Source: Parapristionchus giblindavisi (Eukaryota > Nematoda > Chromadorea > Rhabditida > Diplogasteridae). From it: a stretch of DNA of 64,000 nucleotides. Shown here piece after piece: positions 37,517-50,000 of the stretch; position 1 is the first letter of the stretch, and every line of letters begins with the position of its first letter. The position numbers were made by a program, and so were the translations under genes. Location of the stretch: NCBI GenBank assembly GCA_943737045.1, contig CALSFV010000278.1:489255-553254 (forward strand). Direction: 5' to 3'. The notes below the pieces were generated by a model that searched no databases, was not told the origin of the DNA, and saw nothing but the letters and a program-made list of their open reading frames with translations.

Positions 37517-37905
37517 CGAGACGATGACTAGACTAAGATTACTATCGTTTTCATTCTATCTATACAATACTATTCAACTATTTATTATTCGTTTCCATTT
37601 CTTCCCATCCCTTAGGCATTTCCATTTACCCATTGACCTTGCCGTTTCCCGAGTATCTCCACCCTTTTTAACCTCTTTCTCTTCCTCTCCCTCTTCGATC
37701 TCTCTGTCTCCCTCTCCCTCTTCGAACTCTCCCTCTCCCTCTCCCTTTCTTCTTCTATTCTGGATTGGTTCCGTTGTGTCCCAATGCCATTTTTCGACTC
37801 GAACAATTAAATATTCTATTATAATTATTCTCGATTCATTTCTTCGAACGCTTTTTCTTCTTCTCTTCCATCGTCATGTTTTCGAGAAATAGAATAAAAT
37901 TGCAG

Positions 37906-40742
37906 ATGTTGTACCTGCTTCTCCTCGCCTTGGCCCCATCACTAGTGTACGGACAGCAAGTGAGCCATCTTTGATCTTTGATCTTTAGTATATCATCTTT
38001 GATCTCTTTAGGTAAACGTGACAATCTTCACAGAATCGCAATGTCCCTATTGTACAAAACTTCTACGTGAACAGATCTGGCCATTCTATATCAGTCAACC
38101 TGGAATTATGAATCTACAAGTGAGATATACGTTTCACTATCATTAGATATATCATAAGACAAACGTTCTTTATTATTCCTTATTCTTTAAATCAATCATA
38201 ACAAATGAGAGAGAACAGAAATGTAGTTAATATTCTTTTCCGTTGTACACCTTACATTTTGACTACTCCCTTGTTAGATAAGTTAAGTTTTAGTTCAAGC
38301 ACATTTATCAAGAGTAGAGTAGGTGCATAGATAGCCACTCATGATTTTTGCTTATTCTCAGAATAGTTGGTCCGATTTTGATGCTGCTACGATTTATATT
38401 TAGGATGACATTATATGATATGATTGGATATACATAGTATATGTGATAAGAGAATAAAAGAGACTAGGAAATAGATAGTCTATTGTCTTAATATCGTTTA
38501 TGAATGAAAGTGAATGTAGTGAATGATACAATCTTCCTCTCCATCTAACTTGTATCCTTAGGTTGTTCATATGTCTATTTCATTCCATACCAGTTCTTAT
38601 CCAACTGTTGCCACATATATGCTCGTATATCTTCCTACCTCTGCTTAATCTCTCCCTCTACCTCTCCCTCTCCCTCTACCTCTCCCTCTCCCTCTCCTTA
38701 TCTTTCCCTTCAACATCCTAATAAAGTAGATATGAGTATGGCATTCCATAGTTATCTGATCAACCATTTCACTTTCATTCTTCTTTTCTCTGTTCCTAAA
38801 CACTTTGAGTGTTGAGTCATAAAAACTAGGTTAAACGAGGAGAGATCCTAGAGAATACATGACTAGACACAAAATGCCCTTGTACCATCCAAACATCTCA
38901 TTCAAATGACATCCATTCCCAATGTTAAATAGACACAGTCCTGAACGAACATTTCAAGGCTCTTACTGTAATATCGATTGCACTACAATAATCCTCAATC
39001 GATACAGTACTTTCAATGTACAGTAATCCATATTCAGATAATTCCATTCGGAAAGGGAGATTGTCAATATGATTACAATCGTAACTTCGCTTGTACATGT
39101 ATGCATGGACCTACTGAATGTGATCTCAATCGGTTACAGAATTGTGCTATCTCAGTCAGTTTGATCTTTGATCTTTTAGTTTTTTGTAACAATGATCACT
39201 AAGAACTCAATTGCTTTCCCTCTGAGCTCTGCTCAATTATCCATTCGATCAATGGATTCAAACCTGTCGATCACTCAATACTACAACAGTGTTCCGATCA
39301 ATCTTCTTATTGATCTTTGATCTTTCTTACCGTGACCTTTAGACTGATCTTTGATCTTTTCTACAGTATTACAGATCTATAATTCTAGTATTTCCCTCGT
39401 CGTCATCTTGGTCTGGTGACATGTATTCAAGGATTATCGACTCTTCGTGAGGCCTTCTCTCGTTGTCTTTCACGATTATCACCGAGAACACAACAAAAGT
39501 TGATTGAGGTATCGGTAGATCATTCGGATCATTGTCATTGTCATTGTCATTGTCATGATGATATCATTGGAATGATAGATATGAATGAATGAGATAGACA
39601 AAGACTAAAGATACACTTCATCTTCTATCCCTTCTGTCACTACCCAGTAATACTAGATAGTCATTACAGTTTTTGTCTATATCCGTTTCCCCCCGTTTCT
39701 CTTTGTACCTCTCCCTCTCCCCCTCTCTCTATCCCCCTATCCCTCTGCTTTATCCTATCGCCTTGAACTTTAGTAGCTTTTCGTGCAAGAAGGGAGTGGC
39801 AGAGGGGATGAGAGAGTATGGAGAGTGAAGAGATATCATAGATACCAAAGTAAGCAATAACTATTCTTTGCAGTGTTCAACTACTCAAACTGGAGAACTT
39901 CTTAACTATTATTCTATGGTTAACACCCATAGGACTGGAGTTAAGGTATGACCGACCATCAATGATCATTCAGTCAATCAATCAAGAATCATTGTTTTTA
40001 ACACGAGAGATTAGGGTTAAAACAAGCTGAAGATCCGTTGAAATGGTCATAAAGAATATTCCAGTTTCAAGAACATCGAAATGGCAATGATCCTTATAGT
40101 TTTAGCATAATTATTGATTGATCGATTATTGATTGATGGAGGTATTAGAGTAGAGGATATAGTGAAGCAGTAAAAGGAAAGTATTCTATTGACTATCTAC
40201 AGACTTGTTTTAGTCTGTATAGAGGTAGTATTGAATACACTCAAGTAGATCTATCTCATTCACTTCTTTGACCTACTCTCACTACTTCTATCAATCATTC
40301 AAGGGATACTGTAGTTACAGATACTAGTAAACAAATCAATCAATCTTTAATTTATTCAACTTTCCATCTGGTTCTTAGGGATGTGCATAATGTATGCAGT
40401 TTGCAAAACAACAAAGATAAGAAAGGGAAAAGTAAATGTGGAACTTTCTGTTCTGGTCAAACGGATAACTAGACTAAGGGATTAAATAGTGTGACTGGAA
40501 CGGTTGAACAAATTAACTTAAAGGTGTTCAAAAGTTGCGAGAAGAATAGAAAAACAGAAGACTCTTCACACTCTCTCTCTTATTTTTCTTTTCTTTATGT
40601 CACTTGTGATGACCACCTGAGGAGTTTTCATCAAAATAATATAATGATTAAGATCTGGCCGACAGCCTATGTCAATGGTGTCTTCTTCGATAGAAACTAT
40701 CCCATGGCACAGAAGATTTGTGAGAATACTGACTATTGTTAA
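37906..40742 (+). CDS. GILT-type lysosomal thiol reductase
   Basis: GILT enzymes reduce protein disulfides in the endolysosome. Exon 1 (37906-37959) encodes an 18-residue hydrophobic signal peptide (MLYLLLLALAPSLVYGQQ). Exon 2 (about 38012-38119) carries NVTIFTESQCPYC, with the active-site CxxC as CPYC. After an intron of about 890 bp, exon 3 (about 39016-39155) carries CMHGPTECDLNRLQNC, matching the GILT signature CQHGxxECxxNxxxxC except for Met at the second position. Exon 4 (about 39391-39510) reads YFPRRHLGLVTCIQG; exon 5 (about 39874-39946) CSTTQTGELLNYY; exon 6 (about 40650-40742) IWPTAYVNGVFFDRNYP, ending in DYC and TAA. The total is about 188 residues, a normal single-domain size. A 544-bp fold-back element lies 10 bp after the stop, so it has probably changed the 3' UTR. 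Confidence 0.9.
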
Positions 40743-40753
40743 ACATCAATATA

Positions 40754-41297
40754 CAGTACAGCCCGGTCGTGTTTTGTACACATTCTGCGCTGCGCTCCGC
40801 AGCGGGGCGCATTTGGACGCATCACTTATTTCCTTTGCGTATGAATATTTTTGAATTCTCAAAGTCTTAATCATGAGTTTCCGTGATAAAAAGTTCTTTT
40901 AATGACTAAAGAAACCGAAACAAAATTTTTATTAATGAGAAAAAACAATTAAAAGGCAAATCACACTGGTCCGAAAATGGTGACTATTAATTTATTGGAA
41001 AAGTATACTGTATATTTGCATATCGATCGCACGATCGCCGTAAGACCTAATTTAAAATTTACAGTACCCATCATTTTCGGACCTGTGTGATTTGCCTTTT
41101 AATTGTTTTTTCTCATTAATAAAAATTTTGTTTCGGTTTCTTTAGTCATTAAAAGAACTTTTTATCACGGAAACTCATGATTAAGACATTGAGAATTCAA
41201 AAATATTCATACGCAAAGGAAATAAGTGATGCGTCCAAATGCGCCCCGCTGCGGAGCGCAGCGCAGAATGTGTAAAAAACACGACCGGGCTGTACTG
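40754..41297. mobile_element. 544-bp fold-back element with TA target duplication, copy B
   Basis: Same length, ends and arms as copy A, flanked by TA (40752-40753, 41298-41299). The central 94-bp segment is in the opposite orientation to that of copy A. It sits between the convergent GILT and AN1/UBL genes, 10 bp from the GILT stop codon. Confidence 0.8.
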
Positions 41298-41299
41298 TA

Positions 41300-41863
41300 C
41301 ACTATATTAAACTTCTCATCAATTGAATCTCGCTGTCTCTCACCACGACTTATCTACCGTAATCTCCTAGTATTGATTAAGTGCCCGATTCTTTCCCGAG
41401 TCCTGCCATCTATTTATAGTATCTTTCACACCTTTATCAAATCTTTCACTAGAAATCATTATAATCCTAATAAAACATCCATACCGTAATCTATATTCCA
41501 TATAAGACCATCCACCGTAGTCTCTACCTATAGTAAACCTATCTCATACACAGATTTTGTGCATGCAAACTAGAACTGGGTAATTGCATGATATCGATTG
41601 ATTATATCGATTAACTATATCGATTAATTGTCTCATCTCTTAAGTATTAATGTATAATTGTATTCATTGTAATATGTGTATTATTCCAATCAATAAATAT
41701 ATTGGAATGTATTGATTAGTCTTATCACACTCTGTTTACCAAATTAATGGAGAGACAAGAACAATTGTTTTCTATATCAATTTTCCCTTTGCCTTTCCTC
41801 CATCGTAGATCTTCGGATTGTCCTACAATTATCGATTGATTAATTATTTATTGATTGGATTGA
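41300..41863. other. Convergent intergenic region (3' ends of the GILT and AN1/UBL genes)
   Basis: AT-rich DNA with CTACCGTA-type motifs and a AATAAATATATTGG stretch near 41690. I see no gene. Confidence 0.45.
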
Positions 41864-43526
41864 TTACAGTACCCTGCTGATCTTATTTCTTCCAGTCTGT
41901 TTATAATCAATAGCACAAGAATGATCCTTAGGAGCTCGATGTTTCATACAGAAAGCCTTCTCACATGCACATCTCACTGATTGCTCTGCCAACTTTAGAC
42001 GGCAACGACAGACCTGGATTACGGTATAAGAGATACTATAATATATCCAGGAATAAAAATCAATACTTTGCATCGAGTCTTCTCCCTTTCTTCTCTAAGC
42101 TTCTTGATCTGTTGATATTCTTCATATGACGATGGTGGAACAGATAGATCACATCTGAATCAATCAATAAAGTCAATCAATCAATAGATAGATACAGTAA
42201 CCTGACAGCCTCAAGTTCCGCTCGAGTCTCAGGAGCATCATAGAACATTTTGAGTTCTTTCTCCGTAACTTCTTGAATGTTTTCTTTGGATGATGAAGAT
42301 TGAGAAGTAACCGATAATGATGACATCGATGATGATACAGAAGATGCTGATGACCATTCTGGAGGAGTTGCTGGGACTGAACTATCTGCTGATCTATAAT
42401 ATATTGATTGTTTGATTGATCAATCGATATATTGATTGATATAATACCCAATAACAGATCCATGATCGGGAGTTCCTGATTCCGAAGCTAAAACTACTCC
42501 TGATTGAACGAGAGAATCACGATGATGACGACGATTACGAAGTAATGACTGCAATACGGGATACGGTAACGGTGAATGAGGGATACGGTAGATAAGATTA
42601 CGGTAACAATGATAGATACGGTAGGTAAGGAATAGTTAACCTTCATTCTATTTCTAGTAACAGCATTCTCCATATCTTTTTGTGGAGTCCATTGATGAGC
42701 CCCTGGATCTGAGGGTCTTTCCTTCTTTCGACCACGAGCACTATAATTATTAATTTATTTATTTATTTATTTTACAATAATTTTTTCATCCAGTAATAAT
42801 ATTTAAATTTATTATAAATATTTTAATAAATTTGATATAAACTTACGGTCTTTTTGAAGTCATTCCTCTAATCGCATTACGCAATGCATCATTACCGGAT
42901 GGAAATGAATTAGGGACGAATAGTATGACATCTCCTGACTTAATTGGACTTAATACTTCATAAGTCCATCTAATGATATCTTACTGGCTTAGAACTGGTT
43001 CCTGAACTGAGTTTGAGGTGCATGAGAATACTACACGATGCAGTGACTCCGTATTGGGGAAGAGTTGCAGAATCATCACTGAATCATTATCGATTGATTA
43101 TCGATTGATGAGATCATAAGATTACAGTAACCCTACTCGAGTTGTTTGTCCTGCAGGGAAAGTAATTGTCTCACAGGGGCAACATCTAATCGATCGGCAA
43201 TGATGTTCTTAAGATTACCAATAGTACAGTCCGGAGGAATGGCAAGAGTGAACTGAAGAAGTTATTGATTGATTGAGAAGAAGATTACGATAGAAGTACA
43301 GTATACCTCGTTGTTAGGACCAGCCATCATTGTTCGAATAGTGGTGAGAATTGGAGGAGGAAGATTGGTTGGAGGTGGAGGTGGAGCTGAAATGAGATCA
43401 AAGATCAAAGATCAAAGATCAAATAAAGAAAAACGAACGAGGTTGTGGTTGATCTGTCGGTTCAGACGTATCTTTATTAGGTCTTGGAGATCCATTGGGA
43501 GAACCATTTGGAGATCCAGTTGGCAT
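41864..43526 (-). CDS. AN1 zinc finger and ubiquitin-like domain protein (ZFAND4-like)
   Basis: Read on the - strand from ATG at 43526 (MPTGSPNGSPNGSPRPNKD) to TAA at 41864. Exon 1 is 43439-43526; exon 2 is proline-rich and ends MMAGPNNE. The ubiquitin-like domain follows (about residues 55-110: FTLAIPPDCTIGNLKNII, DRLDVAPVRQLL, LPQYGVTASCSILMHLKL). A 46-bp intron leads to SGDVILFVPNSFPSGNDALR, then a low-complexity Ser-rich region. The C-terminal AN1 finger has CKVC, CAC, CMKH and HSC with DYKQTGRNKI after it. All eight zinc ligands of the C-x2-C / C-x-C / C-x2-H / H-x-C pattern are present. UBL+AN1 proteins are thought to work in ubiquitin-dependent protein quality control. The gene diverges from the kinase subunit gene, with 474 bp between start codons. 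Confidence 0.85.
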
Positions 43527-44000
43527 TCTTGAAAAGGGAATACCACCCCTTATGAAATACGAGAATGGAAATGAATGAATAAGCACTGCGAAATCTTCCA
43601 ACAAAGGTTATTCTCGATTTGCACAAATTAAATTATAATTGATTTTGATGTTATCAAAGTTTTTTATAAGTGGTTCTAAATAATATAAATTAAATAATCG
43701 ATTTTTTTCAAACCTAATAAAATTTTGAAAAAGTCAGTTCATGATAGCTCAATTTTCCTCTCTGTAACCAAAATCTTCGTACTTTTGATGTTGAACGGAA
43801 TGAACCTTTCTTGTTACACTCTTTTCCCCGAGTAATTCTTTATTTTTTTTAAATTTGATGTAGTTAACCTTACCAAGCTCTATAATTTGTTTAAATATTG
43901 ATTATTGTCTGTTGCTTTCACTCTAGACCTTTATTCCTTCAGTCCTTCCCTTTTTTCAGGATGTATCTCGACTAACGATTCATCACACAACTAACTCAGA
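43527..44000. promoter_or_regulatory. Shared divergent promoter region
   Basis: The 474 bp separate the start codons of two divergently transcribed genes (AN1/UBL on -, phosphorylase kinase alpha on +). The DNA is very AT-rich with T-runs. No individual factor site could be assigned. A role as a bidirectional promoter is inferred from position only. Confidence 0.4.
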
Positions 44001-47000
44001 ATGCGTTCTCGTAGTGGATCGGGCGTACGACTCGATCGTATTCTCTTCTTAGCTGAACAAACAATAATGAGATATCAAGACCCTGTAACTGCTCTGTTCG
44101 CTAATCAATCTGAACAATTCCCTGGTATACAACCTTTGATATGTTCTTATTCTTATGTTATTCTTACATAGATCATGCATGGGTACGGGATAATGTATAT
44201 GCAGCCCATTCATTGTGGGCTCTCTATCGGGCCTTCCAGAAGAGTGCAGATTATGACGAAGATATGGTTAAAGCTAATGAATTGGGACTTACTTGGTATG
44301 AATATATCATGATTATCTATGTCAAAATGTCTATTTAGTGTGAAATTGATGCAATCTCTATTGGATTGTATGATGAGACAAGCAGAGAAAGTGGAAGAAT
44401 TTAAGAAACACCAACGATCATTGGATTCACTTCATGCGAAGTATTCAGCGAGGTATTCATTATTCAATCTTTGTTATCTTTTCAATAATGATTTCATTAC
44501 AGAAAGAAATTAACTGTTGTATGTGATTCTGAATGGGGTCACCTTCAATTAGATGCCACTAGTTTATTCTTACTCACTCTAGCTCAAATGACTGCTTCTG
44601 GTAAGATTTACTATATCTATATACCGAATGAACAATTAATGTCAATCGATTATTCAGGTCTTCAAGTAGTGCGTAACTTCGACGAAGTTGCCTTCATTCA
44701 GAATCTTGTTTGGTATATTGAAACTGGTTACCGTACTCCTGTAAGTCCATTCGAGACGAATTATAATTATGAGATATCGATTATAGGATTTTGGAATCTG
44801 GGAAAGAGGAGATAAAACGAATCAAGGAATACGTGAATTGAATGCAAGTTCCATTGGAATGATCAAAGCTGCATTACAAGCATTGAATAGTGTTGGAGAT
44901 CTATTTGGAGATGGAAGCAAGGTACTGTAGAAGATAGAAAATGATCGGTTACGGTAGAGGAAGATGATTGGTTACGGTCGTAGAAGATTATTGGTTACAG
45001 TAGTAGAAGATGATTGGTTACTGTAGTAGATTATGATTGGTTACGGTAGTAGAATGTGAATGATTACGGTAGTATAATAGAATTTGATTGATTATGGTAG
45101 AGTATTGTTGGCCATTGTTTATTTTGGTATTGATTTACAGGGTTCAGTAATTCATGTAATGCCAGATGAGATTGAACAATGTACTGCAGTTCTTGAGAAT
45201 ATGCTTCCCAGAGAAAGTTTCTCCAAGGTTGGAATTAATCGATATCTACCGTATCTATCATTCAATCGTTGTAGGAGACAGATGCAGCTCTTCTCACAAT
45301 CATTTCATATCCTGGATTTGCTGTTGAAAATGCAGAATTAGTAGAAGCGACCAGAGAGACAATTATCAATTCACTATATGGAAAATATGGATGTAAACGA
45401 TTCCTACGAGATGGATACAAAACTGTTCTTGAAGTGAGAGTTTACGGTAGTTTAATCATGTCAGATTAATTATTTATACAGGATAGTTCGAGATTGTACT
45501 ACAATAAGTCAGAGCTGCAACAGTTTGAGGATATCGAATGCGAGGTTAAATATAATATTAACATTTATCGATTGATTTATTGATTAAAGTGGCCAATCTT
45601 CGTGTGTTTCCTCCTTCTCGATGCAATGTATCGTAAGGATGATACTGCAGTTGAGAGATATTGGTCCCAATTGGATGAGGTATACTGTATCTATAGAATA
45701 CTGTAGTCTACCGTAATATCTCCTTTCAGTTATTAGTTGTATGTCCAAAAGGATTCCGATACGTGCCTGAACTCTATAAGGTTGTTCATCTACAGTAGTT
45801 GAATTAGATTTATTATTTAATTGTATTTACGGATGTAGATTTTCGATTGATCTAATCTACAGTACTCATAGATTATTGATTTGTAGGTAGAACAGGAGCA
45901 TGTAGCCGGAGAGAAAGCCCAACGAGGAACACAATTGAGAACACCTGATGGACCAGTGTAAGTTGATCTTTGATCTTTGATCTTTCAAATGATGATGTAT
46001 TTCAGTCCATATCTGTGGGCACAATCTCTCTACATCGTTTGTTGTCTTCTCTATGAAGGATTTTTGATTCCAGCAGAATTAGATCCATTGAGTAGAAGAA
46101 TGGCTGCAACTGAGAGAAAAGCTCCTTGTGAAGTACAAGGTTTAGATCTAGATTTATTGATTTCCTTTTATTTATTGCCATTGTCAGAATGAAACATTAC
46201 ATTATGATGATAGTTTGAAAAGATATAATGGTATAAAATAATCCCTTGTATTAATAATGTAGTAAATTTAAAGAGAATATGTGTACTGTAGAACCATTCA
46301 AATTGCTCATATGCATAATATATTATAATATAATAATATTATATTTATAGTATCAATCTTGGCTGATTCGCATGAAGTCCAACAGGAACTTCGTGCCCAT
46401 GGTATCATAGTACAAAGAGTTGATGAATTGGATGAAGTATTCGCTGTTCGACCTGCTAGAGCATTGTCATCTACACTTGCTAAGTATGATTTATTTATTT
46501 ATTTATTTATTTGCATATTTATTTACTTATTTATTTGTTATATTGTAGATTAGGAGAGTGTAAGAAGTTATCTTTGACTGGTAGACCATTGGAGAGAGAC
46601 ATAGGTATTCTATCAACGAGTCGATTGTATCAAGTGGGAAAGAAGTTTGTCATATTCACACCACAGGTACACTACACTTACTATCTATTTTTATATTATT
46701 TATCTTTATATTAATGAGCATGCGAATTAAATATTGTACAACTTAATATATTTAATCATTACAATATAAGATTATTGATTGCTTCAGTTTATGGATCGTT
46801 CTCGTTCACATCTAATGTTCGATATTCGAATACTAATGGATGAATGGAGTAGTGAATTGACGTGAGTCTATTCTTATCACTACTATCAGTACTGTATACT
46901 ATTCCCTTATCATCTCTCATTAGCTCCGCCCCTTTTTAATATTATTCTTCCTTCACATTTATATATTTTATGCGTAAAATGAACATTCTCTTTTTTCATC

Positions 47001-50000
47001 ACTTAACCTTTGAACCTTATCTTATAATCTTACTTGCTTACATAGTTTTTAAAAGGTCCGTATTACCATATTCCTCGATTGAGTAACTTCATCTTTTTAT
47101 CACTTCTAATGATCTCTTCTAATCTCAAATCATTTCAGATATCTGTATGATTCATGGCGTCCTCGTGTACAGATTGCAGCAGGACGACCACTTGTCGTAC
47201 TTGTTGTCAATAAGGAAATGCTATCTACGGTAGTTATTTATCTTTCTATATAGACCAACTTTCTATGCTAACAAAAAGAATTGCGGACATCCACTATTAT
47301 GATAATTAGGAACATGGATCTTGCAGGAGGGTCTGTCAAATATAGCCAATTTATCCATGACTCGATTCATGAAGTCTACCGTAACTGGAACGATTAAGAA
47401 GATCAATAATGGATACATAGGAGGAGCGAGGTACGATATCTAGAGGATACGGTATCATATTGGGAGTACTGTAATGGTATTGATTGTGTTTAGAGTAGTA
47501 ATGAAGAATGTGTCTGATTTCTTCCGTACAACTGCAGTGAATAAGTTGGAGTTCCATGAGGATTGGGAAGAGATTCGAGGAGAGAAGATACAATTACTCG
47601 CCAGAGATAAGACTGAGAAGGTATACGGTAGATGATTGGAAGTGCACTGTAGATGATTATTGATTGATTGTAGTCGACAGTAGAGTCTCCTCGAGGAGTG
47701 AAGAGTCCAACAAAAGGAGTGAGAAGAGTTGATAGTGTGAAGGATAGAAGTGCTTACTCATTCGTACACAAGGTAGATTACTGTAAATTGATCTTTGATC
47801 TCTACCATAATCTCCCTCATTCAGGCATCAATGCGTCATCGATCGATTGTATTGGATAGTAATGATGCAGGTTAGTACTACTAGTATTACTGACTACTAG
47901 TATTTGTCTCGATTGTCTATTATTGATTGATTGACTTTGTCTTCACGATCATGAGTCCGTCCTCTTTTCATTCAAATGTTTAACTCTGATTAATCCATCT
48001 CAAAAAAATAATCCATAACAATCAATAATCAAAAAAATTAATCCATGCATGATTAATCAATTCCTAATATTGTTTACAGAATCAGGTCGAAGATTGAGTG
48101 ATGATGGTGAGTATGTAGTGTAGTGTGGAGAGTACGGTAGTACACCATGTCGATGTTTACTACTTTTAGATATATAGATACTGCAGTGTTGAGATCCTAC
48201 CCCCTATGTTTATTCATCAATACTTACTCTATGTATAATCCCTTAACTTACTACTCTACCTCTATGTAATATTCCTTTCCTATGTCTTGGCTTATTTTGT
48301 ACTGTCTGTTCATCTTGAGTTGATCTTTGATCTTTGATCTCTTTCAGATCTAGTACAACTTCGTCTCGCTTATTCACGTGGAGGAAAGGCCTCATTAGAA
48401 TCTCCAACTGGTTCTCCAATGTGAGTTGATCTTTGATCTTTGATCTCTATCTATTCTTCGTTCAGTCGTACAACATCTGATATCGTCCGTTCACCTCCTA
48501 TAACCATACCATCTCCATCCTCTACACTACCTGTTCTCCATGAGAGTCCCCTCACTCGAGGTCTCCTACATACTACGATGAAGAGTTCTTCTTCTTCTAG
48601 TTTATCTGATTTGTAAGTATCATCATTATTTATTGATTGATATCGATTGATTGATTGACTCAATTATAGGAATCGTTTGGATCATTCTCATCTACAAGAG
48701 ATGCCAATAGAAGATGTAGTGGATATGTTGAAGGAGACGAGTGATCTAGAGGAACAGACTACACTCATTCATTATCTATGGATGAAATTGTGAGTGATTT
48801 ATGTTGTATTATTTATTATTAATGATGTATTTTAGTGGAGCTGAATATGATACAAAGTTGGAAGAGGGAAGAGTAGTGACAGTGAAAGAACTCATGGAAG
48901 AAGTATATGAGAAGGTATGAATAGATTATTAGAGTAGAGATCAAAGATCAATTCTAGGCATGTGAGACTCGTGACTGGGCTCTTGTACGTCTATCATCTG
49001 GATTATTGAGAAAGAGATTAGAAGAACTTCCCAAAGCTGTTACTCATCTTCTAGTTAGACAGAAACAGCTTACGGTAGGAGTAGATGATGATGGAAAGAT
49101 CAAAGATCAATCATCTTATAGGTAGGAATGCCATCAAAGAAGGAAGAAGCCATCACTTGTCCCAAGTCGAATGAAGAATTGAAAGATATCATGTACAGAG
49201 CGTACGCTGATGATCCTAATGCTTATACGCTCAGTCAGGTTAGAGATCAAAGATCATTAAAGACGATCGATATAGTATGATATCAATCAATGCATTTATG
49301 ATCATAGATAGCATATAGTTTAGTGTATGAGAGCGTGAGTATATTTATCAGCCAACATGTAAATAAATATGAAATAAATAAAGGGAATAGAATATTGAAG
49401 ATGTTCATTTCCTTTTTGTGAGTGGATTGGTAGCATCTTCTACTTCAATTTCTGCTCTCTGATATGGTTGAGGAGTCTCGGGTTCGATTTCATCTCCTAC
49501 TTGATAGGGTTCAGCTGATGTCATGGGAAGATCATCTTCTGAATCAATGACAGATTATTGATTAGAGTAGATCAATAGATTTGAAGAGAAAAGGGAAATC
49601 AGAGAATACTCTCCACCGTTTGTACACTATCTCGCTCTTTAAAAAAATACTAAAGTGACATTTAAAGAACAGATGAGTTGGACTCGGTTGACATATGTTT
49701 CATGTGGGATTTGTATAGAGTGATGAACCGTGATGGTTAATCTCTTCTTCTATATCATGAGTAATGATGAATGAATGGTTAGACTAACCAGATGAAGTGA
49801 GAGTATCAGTGTCCTCTTGAGAGGTGATGATATGAATGATAGAGAGAAGAAGAAGAGATGAGAGAAGAACGAAACGAGATGAGAACATTGTCGATATGGA
49901 ATAGAATGAATGGGATGGAAAGGAGGAGTTGGAATTGAGGATGGAAGATGATGATTAGATCCTATTTACATTGTCTGATACATGTAAGAGCAAGGCACGG

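Larger units (their letters stand above)
35224..37905. other. Intergenic region with MITE copies and short hexamer arrays
   Basis: Apart from the two hairpin MITEs listed separately, it has small TCCCTC stretches (36830-36905, 37204-37268, 37680-37750). On -, a 60-codon frame starting at 35809 (MTDYYSTPYRSHRATFFCST) with a good splice donor after SVSQ might be the first exon of an unfound small gene, but no second exon was seen. Confidence 0.4.

Noticed and set aside
42960..43000. Apparent frameshift in the ubiquitin-like region of the AN1 gene
   Set aside because: A 46-bp intron with donor GTAAGA and acceptor AATTAAG keeps the frame from SSGTSSKP to SGDVILFV, so no frameshift is needed.
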